NCBI RefSeq assembly: GCF_040358985.1
Contig: NZ_CP132932.1
Location: forward strand, 62,001 to 126,000
Length of the DNA: 64,000 nucleotides
DNA from: Tunturibacter empetritectus
GTDB taxonomy: Bacteria > Acidobacteriota > Terriglobia > Terriglobales > Acidobacteriaceae
Reading direction: 5' to 3'
Translations under genes and position numbers: made by a program
Notes under the pieces: generated by a model
Database searches by the model: none
What the model saw: the letters and a program-made list of their open reading frames with translations, nothing else
Told to the model about the DNA's origin: nothing
Part shown: positions 25,545 to 33,700 of the stretch, piece after piece
How the letters are laid out: each line of letters starts with the position of its first letter
Numbering within the stretch: position 1 is the first letter of the stretch

Positions 25545-27233
25545 ATGAAACTTTCAAGACGAGGTGCACTCGGTCTTCTCGCGGGCGCGGGACAAGCTGC
25601 CGTCACGTCAAGACTTCTGGGTGCCGTTATCAATTCCCCGGCAAACCCGGTAGGGAGAGTTGCGACCAGCCTTGAGCGCACTCTTGCAAAGGGGCCGTTC
25701 GAACCTACATGGAAGTCGCTTAAAGCACATTACGAGACACCGGACTGGTTTCGAGATGCGAAGTTCGGCATCTGGGCCCATTGGACGGCACAGTGCGTGC
25801 CCGAGCAGGGGGATTGGTATGCCCGCAGGATGTACCTTCAGGGCGATCCGGCTTACGACTACCACGTCAAGAACTACGGCCATCCTTCAAAGGTCGGCTT
25901 CAAGGATATCGACATCATGTGGAAGGCAGAGCGCTGGGATCCTGAGGCCCTGATGGATCTGTACCAGGCCGCTGGCGCGAAGTACTTCATGGCGCTTGCC
26001 AATCATCACGATAACTTCGACAACTACAAGTCCAAATATCACGATTGGAACTCAACGCGAGTCGGTCCAATGAAGGATATTGTCGGGACCTGGGGTGCGA
26101 TCTGTAAAAGACGCGGCTTGCGATACGGGGTCAGCAACCATTCGGCCCATGCGTGGCATTGGTTCCAGACTGCATACGGCTACGATGCGGAGGGTCCATT
26201 GGCGGGTGTGCGGTATGACGGATTTACAAAGAAGAGCTTGGTCGGCCTAAATCCCCAGGAGCTCTACGTGGGACCCAATCTGGTCGTCCCGGATGGCTTC
26301 ACATCAGCCCAGAAGATGCTTAGCTGGCACAATGCGAACGATCGCGTTTGGGATGAATTTCCCCCAGCTGATAATCCCGACTTTACTAACACCTGGTTTT
26401 TGCGTTGCAGGGATCTTCTCGACACTTATAAACCGGACATGCTCTACTTCGACGACACCGGGCTCCCGCTGGGCCAAACCGGTGTCGATATTACGACCCA
26501 CTTCTACAACTCGAATATGGCCCTTCATGGAGGACGCAATGAGGCCGTTGTCTTCGGGAAAGAGTTTGTTCCACAGCATAGAGGAGCCGCAGCGCTCGAT
26601 CTCGAACGAGGCAGGTCGAATGACATTCTTCCGCTTCCGTGGCAGACCGATACCTGCATCGGCGACTGGCACTATAGCCGTGAAGTCTTTGAGCAGCACA
26701 AGTATAAATATGCAAAGACAGTGATTCATCTGTTGGCGGACGTCGTCAGCAAGAACGGAAATCTGTGCTTGAATATCCCGTTGAAGGGTGACGGCACCAT
26801 CGATTCCGACGAGCGGCAAATCCTTGCTGACCTAGCAGCCTGGATGCCGATAAACGGAGAGGCCATCTTCGGCACGCGGCCTTTCACCGTGTATGGAGAA
26901 GGCCCACCGGACCCGGTGAAAACTGGTAACTTCAACGAGGGAAATGGCCGACCTTATACCTCCGAGGACATGCGCTTCACCGTTAAGGATGGCCGTCTTT
27001 ACGTCATCGCGCTCGGTTGGCCCGCAGATAGCAAACTTAAGATCAAGACGTTCGCTCGCGGATCGAAAGAGCTTCCAAGCGAGATCAGCAAAGTCGAGAT
27101 GCTCGGCGTCGGAGAGCCTTGTTCCTTCGAGCGGAACTCGAACGAACTGGTTGTGAAACTGCCGACACAGAAGCCGAACGACATCGCGTACGGATTTCGG
27201 ATTGAGGTGTCTCGCCTTAATACGTCCAGTTAA
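25545..27233 (+). CDS. Exported GH29 alpha-L-fucosidase
   Basis: The product is 562 aa with a Tat-like leader (MKLSRRGALGLLAGAGQAAV). The retaining fucosidase barrel is recognised by WFRDAKFGIWAHWTAQCVPE, then MWKAERWDPEALMDLYQAAG, AKYFMALANHHDNFDNYKSK and GLRYGVSNHSAHAWHW. The nucleophile Asp is expected in DMLYFDDTGLPLG (about residue 305). That block differs from the more common W-F-D-G form and marks a divergent subgroup. VSKNGNLCLNIPLKGDGTID is the usual end of the catalytic domain, and a small C-terminal beta domain follows. It complements GH95, as GH29 enzymes usually take alpha-1,3/1,4/1,6 linkages. It is likely co-transcribed with GH95. Confidence 0.94.
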   Translation: MKLSRRGALGLLAGAGQAAVTSRLLGAVINSPANPVGRVATSLERTLAKGPFEPTWKSLKAHYETPDWFRDAKFGIWAHWTAQCVPEQGDWYARRMYLQGDPAYDYHVKNYGHPSKVGFKDIDIMWKAERWDPEALMDLYQAAGAKYFMALANHHDNFDNYKSKYHDWNSTRVGPMKDIVGTWGAICKRRGLRYGVSNHSAHAWHWFQTAYGYDAEGPLAGVRYDGFTKKSLVGLNPQELYVGPNLVVPDGFTSAQKMLSWHNANDRVWDEFPPADNPDFTNTWFLRCRDLLDTYKPDMLYFDDTGLPLGQTGVDITTHFYNSNMALHGGRNEAVVFGKEFVPQHRGAAALDLERGRSNDILPLPWQTDTCIGDWHYSREVFEQHKYKYAKTVIHLLADVVSKNGNLCLNIPLKGDGTIDSDERQILADLAAWMPINGEAIFGTRPFTVYGEGPPDPVKTGNFNEGNGRPYTSEDMRFTVKDGRLYVIALGWPADSKLKIKTFARGSKELPSEISKVEMLGVGEPCSFERNSNELVVKLPTQKPNDIAYGFRIEVSRLNTSS

Positions 27234-27237
27234 GGCT

Positions 27238-27266
27238 TGAGACATTTGTTGATTTTTCTGGTCTCA
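27238..27266. terminator. Weak hairpin between convergent GH29 and lacI genes
   Basis: TGAGAC and GTCTCA pair over 6 bp around a 17-base T-rich loop, just after the GH29 stop. Confidence 0.25.
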
Positions 27267-27354
27267 GCACACTGGATTCATCCACCATATCAATCGCGAC
27301 CATCTCTCGACAGGAGATGTGGCTTGACCCGAGACACTGGAGAACTTTGCTTTC

Positions 27355-28389
27355 CTACTTCACAACTCTGGAAGATTCTCTAACCACCAGCTCTGGCTCC
27401 AGTATGACGCGCTGGGGACGAATCGGCCCTTCTGCTTCAACGAGACGGAAGATCATCTTCGCGGTCCGAAGGCCCAGGGGCTCAATCCTCTGGTCTATTG
27501 TCGAAAGCGGGACGCGAAGCAGTTCATCGTAGTGATAGTTTCCGCAACCAATGACTGCGAGATCACGAGGTATCTTCAGGCCGGCGTCCAAAGCGGCCAT
27601 CATGGCACCGGACGCGATCATGTCATTGAAGCAGAAGACCGCATCCGGACGCATCTTCAGGCTTAGCAGGTGCTTCATCGCCGTCTCCCCTCGCCTCCGG
27701 CCATCTACATCCACTGAGCCGAGCGGTGCGATCACATACCGAGGATCGATGGCAACCCCGTGGCGCTCGAGAGTATGTTGATATCCCTCGAAACGGCTCT
27801 TCCCTACCCTGTTCTCCGGACCTCGGATGTGGGCGATCTTCTTGCGACCGATGGCGATGAGATGTTCCGTTGCTAACTCACCAACCTTGTAGTCGTTCGA
27901 TCCGAGGAAGTTAGAGCGAAAATCCAGAAAGTCGCGGTCGAGAAGAATCAGCGGCGGCCCATTCTCGCTGACCTTGCGCAACTTCTCCGAGGTCGACTGT
28001 GTTGTGGCTACCACCAGGGCATCCAGCCGGTGAGCGAGCATATGCTCGATCTCGGCATCTTCGAGGACAGCGTCACTCTCGGAGGAGGCTACGAGCAGGA
28101 AGAAGTCCTTCTTGCGCAGCGCACTTGAGAGCGATTTCGCGATCTCGGAGAAGAAGGGGTGAATTAGGTCCGGCACGATGAGACCAACGAGAGAACTGCG
28201 CCCGGTCACCAGGCTCCTAGCCATCAGATTCGGCCGGTAGTTAACTTCTTTGATCTTCGCCATCACTCGTTCGCGTGTTGCCTTCGCAATATCGGGATGG
28301 TTCTTAAGCGCCTTTGAGACCGTCACGATCGAGACGCCGAGACTTTGCGCAACATCTTTCATTCGGACAGCCATGGAGTGAATATACAA
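27355..28389 (-). CDS. LacI-family transcriptional regulator (glycosidase/TonB locus)
   Basis: This 344-aa repressor-type protein has its helix-turn-helix near the start (MKDVAQSLGVSIVTVSKALK, then NYRPNLMARSLVTGRSSLVG). The ligand domain shows LIVPDLIHPFFSEIAKSLSS, AVFCFNDMIASGAMMAALDA and LRVPLSTIDQRIEPLG. The true start may be the Met at 28374 or 28362, since the first residues (MYIHS) are not family-like and no ribosome site is clear. It sits between the fucosidase pair and the cytochrome/TonB module, both of which lie near GTAANCGTTTAC sites. It is thus the best-placed candidate to bind them, together with the regulator at 58312; this is inference. Confidence 0.92.
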   Translation of the reverse strand: MYIHSMAVRMKDVAQSLGVSIVTVSKALKNHPDIAKATRERVMAKIKEVNYRPNLMARSLVTGRSSLVGLIVPDLIHPFFSEIAKSLSSALRKKDFFLLVASSESDAVLEDAEIEHMLAHRLDALVVATTQSTSEKLRKVSENGPPLILLDRDFLDFRSNFLGSNDYKVGELATEHLIAIGRKKIAHIRGPENRVGKSRFEGYQHTLERHGVAIDPRYVIAPLGSVDVDGRRRGETAMKHLLSLKMRPDAVFCFNDMIASGAMMAALDAGLKIPRDLAVIGCGNYHYDELLRVPLSTIDQRIEPLGLRTAKMIFRLVEAEGPIRPQRVILEPELVVRESSRVVK

Positions 28390-28528
28390 GATACGTTTTG
28401 GCCTCGATAGCGTTGCTCATTGTTGACAAACGCCGTTGCATCTTCTAGCTTTCAGGTCGAGATAACCTTTACCTAAACTGTGGTTCTACTTTTGAAACGC
28501 AGTTTGAAGACTTAGGCGAGCACGCTGT

Positions 28529-30211
28529 ATGGAAAGTGAGTTAATGTTTCTAAGGAGATTGCCGCGGGCGTTACCGCTCTTCTTAGCTGCCGCCTTCTCA
28601 CTGCGTGGGTTACCGCAGGACAAGGCTGCTACACCAGTGCGCGACGCCGACGCCGTCTGTAGCCAATGTCACCGTACGATATTCGAGACTTACCTCAAGA
28701 CACCTATGGCCAACGCGAGCGGACTAGCCGGCGAACGACTTATCCCAGGATCGTTTCGGCACGCTCCATCCGGCGTCATTTACACAGTTAGCAACCAAGC
28801 GCACCCTACACTTGACTATACCCTTCCCACGGCGCCTCCTATCGAAATCGAAGAGCGGCTTCATTACTTCCTAGGCTCTGGTCACCTCGGCTTGACCTAC
28901 CTCTATTCGAAGAACGGATACCTGCTGGAAAGTCCGATTGCCTACTACGCAAACCTCAAAGGCTACGCCATGAAGCCCGGCTTTCAGCGGTCGCGGGAAC
29001 TCCCCGGAGCGCTCACGCTCAACCCAAGCTGTCTGCGCTGCCACATGAGCAGCGTGAACAAGCAGGTAGAAGGCACCGACAATCTCTATCGCGGACTACC
29101 CTTCGAGTACGTAGGCATAACCTGCGAGAGCTGCCACGGGGATAGCCGCGAACATGTTGCCTCTAGCGGACGCACCGCTGTCGTCAACCCCGTCAAGCTT
29201 TCGCCTGCAAAGAGAGATAGTATCTGCAGTGTTTGTCATCTCGAAGGCGATACAAGTGTCGAACGCCGCGACCGGTCCGTACTCGACTTCAAACCTGGCG
29301 CCGATCTCACCGACTTCATGTCCTACTTTGTCTATGTCGGCGAGAACACGACCCAGCGTGCCGTCAGCGAGATCGAGCAGTTCCAGTCCAGCAGGTGCAG
29401 GATCGCGAGCGGGCCCGGCATGTCGTGCATGACCTGTCACAATCCTCACGCTTCGCCAACGGCTGAAGAGCGCACCAACTTCTATCGCACCAAATGTCTC
29501 ACTTGTCACACTCAGGACAAATATGTCGCCGAGCACTACGTCGTAACTCGCGACTGCACCAGCTGCCATATGCCAAAAACCGGAGCGCAGAACATCCCCC
29601 ATGTATCATGGACCGATCACCGCATCCGACAGCATCCCGCCCAACCCGATCTGGAAGCCGTTCCGGCTCGAACCCCGGAGCTGGTTCCGATTCTAGCCAG
29701 CACGAGCAAATCGCGCGACCTCGCTCTGGCGTACTACAACCTCGTTGTGGTTAAAGGACTCACAACCGAAAGATCGCGTGCATGGCAGATGCTCATTGCG
29801 GCGGAAAAATCTGATCCCGAGGACCCTGCAGTGCTGCGCGCGCTCGGAATCATAGCCCAATTGAATCAGGATGACGCTCACGCCAAGACCTACTACCAGG
29901 ATGTCTTGAAAAACGATCCCGAGAACCTGGCAGCCGCAACGAATCTAGGTACTCTCCTCGCCCGAGCGGGTAACCTCCAGGCAGCTGCAGATTCGTGGCA
30001 GCGAGCCTTCCGTCAAAACGCGGACATCCCCGCCCTCGGACAGAATCTCGCCAAGGCGCAGTGCATGCTTGGATCTAAAGAAGCCGCAGAAGACACGCTC
30101 AGAACTGTGCTCGTCTACAGCCCTGGAATGGGAGAGGCGCGCCATACTCTCACAGCGTTGGAGGACGGCAGTCGGCCGTGTGCTGCTCCCCAAGCGAAAG
30201 AAAACAGGTAG
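28529..30211 (+). CDS. Seven-heme c-type cytochrome with C-terminal TPR repeats
   Basis: The product is 560 aa with a signal peptide (PRALPLFLAAAFSLRGLPQ). Seven CxxCH heme-binding motifs start at about residues 44 (CSQCH), 168 (CLRCH), 199 (CESCH), 233 (CSVCH), 300 (CMTCH), 323 (CLTCH) and 343 (CTSCH). The segment CMTCHNPHASP and the closing CTSCHMPKTGAQNIPHVSWTD resemble cytochrome c554/NrfA-like periplasmic proteins. From about residue 395 the protein consists of TPR-like helices (RDLALAYYNLVVVKGLTTER; DPENLAAATNLGTLLARAG). Such cytochrome-TPR chains may move electrons in the periplasm, with the TPR part binding partners. The CRTAC1-type gene follows after 99 bases and is probably in the same operon. 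The electron donor and acceptor are unknown. Confidence 0.88.
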   Translation: MESELMFLRRLPRALPLFLAAAFSLRGLPQDKAATPVRDADAVCSQCHRTIFETYLKTPMANASGLAGERLIPGSFRHAPSGVIYTVSNQAHPTLDYTLPTAPPIEIEERLHYFLGSGHLGLTYLYSKNGYLLESPIAYYANLKGYAMKPGFQRSRELPGALTLNPSCLRCHMSSVNKQVEGTDNLYRGLPFEYVGITCESCHGDSREHVASSGRTAVVNPVKLSPAKRDSICSVCHLEGDTSVERRDRSVLDFKPGADLTDFMSYFVYVGENTTQRAVSEIEQFQSSRCRIASGPGMSCMTCHNPHASPTAEERTNFYRTKCLTCHTQDKYVAEHYVVTRDCTSCHMPKTGAQNIPHVSWTDHRIRQHPAQPDLEAVPARTPELVPILASTSKSRDLALAYYNLVVVKGLTTERSRAWQMLIAAEKSDPEDPAVLRALGIIAQLNQDDAHAKTYYQDVLKNDPENLAAATNLGTLLARAGNLQAAADSWQRAFRQNADIPALGQNLAKAQCMLGSKEAAEDTLRTVLVYSPGMGEARHTLTALEDGSRPCAAPQAKENR

Positions 30212-30310
30212 ACCAAGACTGGGATTTGTCAGGTGAGTCTTGTCCAATCGTCAAAATAGATCGAGATAATAGATCGAAATCGCACATCAAAGAAGCAGAA
30301 AGAGCGAACA

Positions 30311-32125
30311 GTGTCCTTAGCAGATTCATCTCAGGCCCGGAACCTCAGAACACGATTCCCAATCCTTCTCGTTGCGAGATCCGTGTGCACCGGCAGTGCG
30401 GCTTCGCTCTGCTTCCTGATTGCATCTGTTGTCTTCGGGCAGATCTCACCTCCTCCTCACGTTGCCACACAACAACCGCCCGTCATCCCCGGCAAATTTG
30501 TCGATATCACCCAAAGCAGTGGTATTCATTTTCAAGGTGTCGCGTCCCATACCTCGACAAAGTATCTGCTTGAGACGATGGGCTCGGGAGTCGCCGTCTT
30601 TGACTATGATAACGACGGCCTCCTTGACATATTCTTCGTCAACGGAGCTCACCTTGACAGCCCAACAACAAAGGGCACCATTCCGCAGAAGTCCGGCCCC
30701 CACGATTGGAACCGCCTCTATCACCAGAAAAAGGACAGTACCTTCGAGGATGTCACCGAGCGCTCTGGGCTCAAAGGCGTCGGCTACGGCATGGGTGTCG
30801 CAGTGGGAGACTTCGACAATGACGGCTTTGAAGATCTCTACGTGACGGCTTATGGCGGCAATCGCCTCTATCACAACAACGGCAACGGCAGCTTCACCGA
30901 CATCACCGAGAGCTCCGGAACCGCTGGCAGTGGCTGGTCGACCAGTGCGGCCTGGATCGATCTCGACAACGACGGCCTACTCGACCTCGTCGTCCTCCGC
31001 TACGTCAAATGGGACTTTGAAGACGTCTGGTGCGGCGAGCATCGCGACGGTTATCGCGCCTATTGCCATCCAGACATCTTCCCCGCGATCGCTCCCCTGG
31101 TCTACCACAATGACGGAAACGGCCACTTCACCGAGGTTTCTAAAAAAATCGGCCTCTCTGTCCCCGGCAAAGGTCTCGGGATCGCGCTCGCCGACTTTGA
31201 CCGTGACGGCAAGATCGATATAGCCGTCGCGAACGATTCCATGCTGGAGTTCCTCTACCGCAACAACGGAGACGGCACCTTTGAGGAGATGGGGCTCAAC
31301 GCCGAGATCGCAGTCGACGGCGATGGCCGCACCTACGCCGGTATGGGCATCGACTTTGAAGACTACGACAACGATGGTCTTCCCGATCTTGTCATCACCA
31401 ATCTTGCCAACCAGAGATACGCCCTCTACAAAAACAACGGCGACGGCAGCTTCACTTACGACACCTACATGTCAGGCATTGGCCGCATCACTCTTCTCCA
31501 CTCCGGCTGGAGCGTTCACTTTCTCGACTACGACAATGACGGGCTCAAGGATCTACTCATTGCCCAGGGACATGATCTCGACACTATCGAACTCACTTCA
31601 CCTCAACTTCACTACAAAGAGCCGATGCTTCTTGCGCGCAACACTGGTCACGGCTTTGTCGACGTGTCCGAGGTCTCAGGAAGCGTCTTCGTTCAGCCTT
31701 GGGTCAGTCGCGGAATGGCGGTGGGCGATTTCGACAATGACGGCCGCATCGACGCAGTAGTCACGACAAACGGCGGAGCCGCCCACATCCTGCATAACGA
31801 AACGGCGACGCAGAATCATTGGCTCACGCTGCGCCTGGTCGGCCACCGCAGCAACCGGGATGCCATCGGCGCAGAGATAAAGCTGACAACATCCAAAGGA
31901 TCTCAATATGTCACTGTCTCGACCGCGGGGGGCTATCTCTCCTCTAACGATAAACGCGCGCACTTTGGCCTCGGAACGGATATAGTCGCAAAGGAGATTG
32001 AGATTCGGTGGCCTAGTGGTGTCGTCCAGAAGTTAGGTGAGGTAAAGTCCGACCGAATTCTTCAGGTGGACGAACCTCTTCAATCGACCGCGGAGACCAG
32101 TCCAGCAGAGTCCTCCAGGCGCTGA
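30311..32125 (+). CDS. CRTAC1-type protein: FG-GAP/VCBS repeats plus ASPIC/UnbV domain
   Basis: The frame starts with GTG at 30311 (AAGAG upstream) and encodes 604 aa with a hydrophobic leader (SAASLCFLIASVVFGQ). At least seven calcium-binding-type repeats D-x-D-x-D-G are seen: FDYDNDGLLDIF, GDFDNDGFEDLY, IDLDNDGLLDLV, ADFDRDGKIDIA, EDYDNDGLPDLV, LDYDNDGLKDLL and GDFDNDGRIDAV. They would build a beta-propeller. The C-terminal 110 residues contain the ASPIC/UnbV signature (HRSNRDAIGAEIKL; AGGYLSSNDKRAHFGLG). The family is exported and common in Acidobacteriota and Planctomycetota, but its role is not established; surface adhesion or glycan interaction are guesses. It follows the seven-heme cytochrome gene. 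Confidence 0.9.
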   Translation: MSLADSSQARNLRTRFPILLVARSVCTGSAASLCFLIASVVFGQISPPPHVATQQPPVIPGKFVDITQSSGIHFQGVASHTSTKYLLETMGSGVAVFDYDNDGLLDIFFVNGAHLDSPTTKGTIPQKSGPHDWNRLYHQKKDSTFEDVTERSGLKGVGYGMGVAVGDFDNDGFEDLYVTAYGGNRLYHNNGNGSFTDITESSGTAGSGWSTSAAWIDLDNDGLLDLVVLRYVKWDFEDVWCGEHRDGYRAYCHPDIFPAIAPLVYHNDGNGHFTEVSKKIGLSVPGKGLGIALADFDRDGKIDIAVANDSMLEFLYRNNGDGTFEEMGLNAEIAVDGDGRTYAGMGIDFEDYDNDGLPDLVITNLANQRYALYKNNGDGSFTYDTYMSGIGRITLLHSGWSVHFLDYDNDGLKDLLIAQGHDLDTIELTSPQLHYKEPMLLARNTGHGFVDVSEVSGSVFVQPWVSRGMAVGDFDNDGRIDAVVTTNGGAAHILHNETATQNHWLTLRLVGHRSNRDAIGAEIKLTTSKGSQYVTVSTAGGYLSSNDKRAHFGLGTDIVAKEIEIRWPSGVVQKLGEVKSDRILQVDEPLQSTAETSPAESSRR

Positions 32126-32249
32126 TCTTCGAGGAGCGTTCGTCAGTTCGGAACCTTCGAGGACATCAGCTATGCCTCCGGTTATGCCCACCCCACCAAG
32201 ACAAATCCGATTCAGTCGCCGCCAGCGCATCAAACCAACCCACCTATCC

Positions 32250-33395
32250 CTATTGCGCCGTAGTGGAATGAGAACCATATAGCTCTGCACTCTTTTGCAG
32301 TTCGATTTTGCTCTTTTCCACCTCGCCGCTCTGCTTGTAGGCGCGCCCCAGCACAAAGTGGAACCGCGGATTCTTCGGTTCCAGCGCGACCGCTTTCTCC
32401 ATCGCCGCTTCCGCCTCCGTCAGCCTGTTGAGAGCCAGCAAAGCCTGGCCAAGCGCCTCTTGACACTGCGCACACGACGGACCAATCGCGGCTGCCCGCG
32501 CTAGTTTTTCAGCAGCCTCCTGCGGCTGATTTCGATCCAGTAGCAACAGCCCAAGATTTAGTAGCGGTTGTTCGCTCTGTAACGCCGAGCCCTGCTGTAG
32601 CGCTTCGGCCTTACGATACGCCTCCATCGCCTTCTCCAGATGATTTTGAGACGCAAGTGTAAGCCCCAGATTGTTCTCCGCCTTTACGCTGCGGCTATCC
32701 AAGGTAAGCACCCTCCGGAAGGACGTCTCAGCTCCGCCGTAATCTCCTTTGCTGTACTGCGCGCGTCCCAGGCTGTACCAGGTATCCGCATCGCCCGGAG
32801 AGAGATCCGTCGCCTGCTTCAGCCATCGAATTGCATCGGCGTAATCCTGTAGCAGAACGTAGTCCAGCCCAACCAGGCGCAACTCTTCGCCCGTAGGTCG
32901 GCGTTCTGCAGCAGCCTGAGTGAAAACTCTTAGCGACTCCTTCGGCTGATCTCTACGCATCAGCACCTCGCCCAGCAGATAAAGTGCATCGGCGGAAGCA
33001 GGCTCGCGCTGCAAAAATGTTCGCAGGACTTGCTCTGCAGCAGCGAATTCAGATCGTTTTATTTGATCCCGTGCTTGCTGCAATGAATTCTCCGCTCTTG
33101 CCTCCTTGCCGCTGGTTTGATCGTAACGATCTCCATACAACACCCAAGAACCTGAAAATCCATTCAACTCAAGCAAGCCTATCCGTACTGGGAGCGTTTG
33201 CCCCACCGCCGAAATCGCCAGTTGCAGAAAAGCGAGGAATCCAATCCATCCCAAATAGGTCTCCCTTCTGTCCACGACGATCTTCAAAAGGGCGAGTTTG
33301 CGCTTCCTTTTAGCTGACGACGTTTGCGAGTAAAGATTTTCTGAAAAGACCTGAAAGCGAATGAACGTGCGCCGAAATATTTCATGCGGTTTCAT
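32250..33395 (-). CDS. TPR-repeat protein with signal/anchor helix
   Basis: The frame opens at 33404, but a perfect TATAAT (33408-33403) overlaps that ATG. I therefore place the start at the ATG at 33395, seven bases after the -10 box, which would make the mRNA leaderless. The 381-aa product has a basic N-terminus, a hydrophobic helix (YLGWIGFLAFLQLAISAVG) and about eight TPR units (LLQDYADAIRWLKQATDLSP; SKGDYGGAETSFRRVLTLDS; LGRAYKQSGEVEKSKIELQK). It is probably periplasmic and membrane-anchored, acting as a protein-binding scaffold. It is divergent from TonB receptor 1 and convergent with the CRTAC1 gene. No more specific function can be read. Confidence 0.85.
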   Translation of the reverse strand: MKPHEIFRRTFIRFQVFSENLYSQTSSAKRKRKLALLKIVVDRRETYLGWIGFLAFLQLAISAVGQTLPVRIGLLELNGFSGSWVLYGDRYDQTSGKEARAENSLQQARDQIKRSEFAAAEQVLRTFLQREPASADALYLLGEVLMRRDQPKESLRVFTQAAAERRPTGEELRLVGLDYVLLQDYADAIRWLKQATDLSPGDADTWYSLGRAQYSKGDYGGAETSFRRVLTLDSRSVKAENNLGLTLASQNHLEKAMEAYRKAEALQQGSALQSEQPLLNLGLLLLDRNQPQEAAEKLARAAAIGPSCAQCQEALGQALLALNRLTEAEAAMEKAVALEPKNPRFHFVLGRAYKQSGEVEKSKIELQKSAELYGSHSTTAQ

Positions 33396-33402
33396 CCCGA
33401 AC

Positions 33403-33408
33403 ATTATA
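33403..33408 (-). promoter_or_regulatory. -10 box (TATAAT) for a probable leaderless transcript
   Basis: TATAAT on the minus strand is followed by seven bases and ATG (33395). The -35 region is weak (TTGTGG, 15-base spacer). Confidence 0.45.
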
Positions 33409-33513
33409 GATACGGTCGCTTAGCCACAATGCCCAACCGTGCAGGCTGAACCTCGAATTGCACCTAAACCTAATCAATCCACCTAAAGAATGACAAAAAA
33501 ATAAATTCTTTTA

Positions 33514-33543
33514 TTGACATCTCCGATTTGGACCTAATAGGAT
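33514..33543 (+). promoter_or_regulatory. Promoter of TonB receptor 1
   Basis: TTGACA (33514-33519), an 18-base spacer and TAGGAT (33538-33543) lie about 160 bases before the receptor start codon. The predicted start site is near 33550. Confidence 0.5.
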
Positions 33544-33565
33544 GACCGCGTTTGAAAAAGAACTA

Positions 33566-33577
33566 GTAAGCGTTTAC
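33566..33577. promoter_or_regulatory. LacI-type operator GTAAGCGTTTAC upstream of TonB receptor 1
   Basis: GTAAGCGTTTAC (flanks TA and TG) is identical over 12 bases to the site upstream of TonB receptor 2 and differs by one base from the GH27/GH95 site. It lies about 15-27 bases downstream of the predicted transcription start, a repressor road-block position. Confidence 0.65.
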
Positions 33578-33700
33578 TGAAACGTAGTATTTCCATCCGA
33601 ATTCGGTAAGTGTCGCGCTATAGGACAGACAGGCCGACTAGGTTCCATGACATGACGTATAGGTCCGCAAGGGACTGCCAATTTTGGAGGTTTACAAGAA

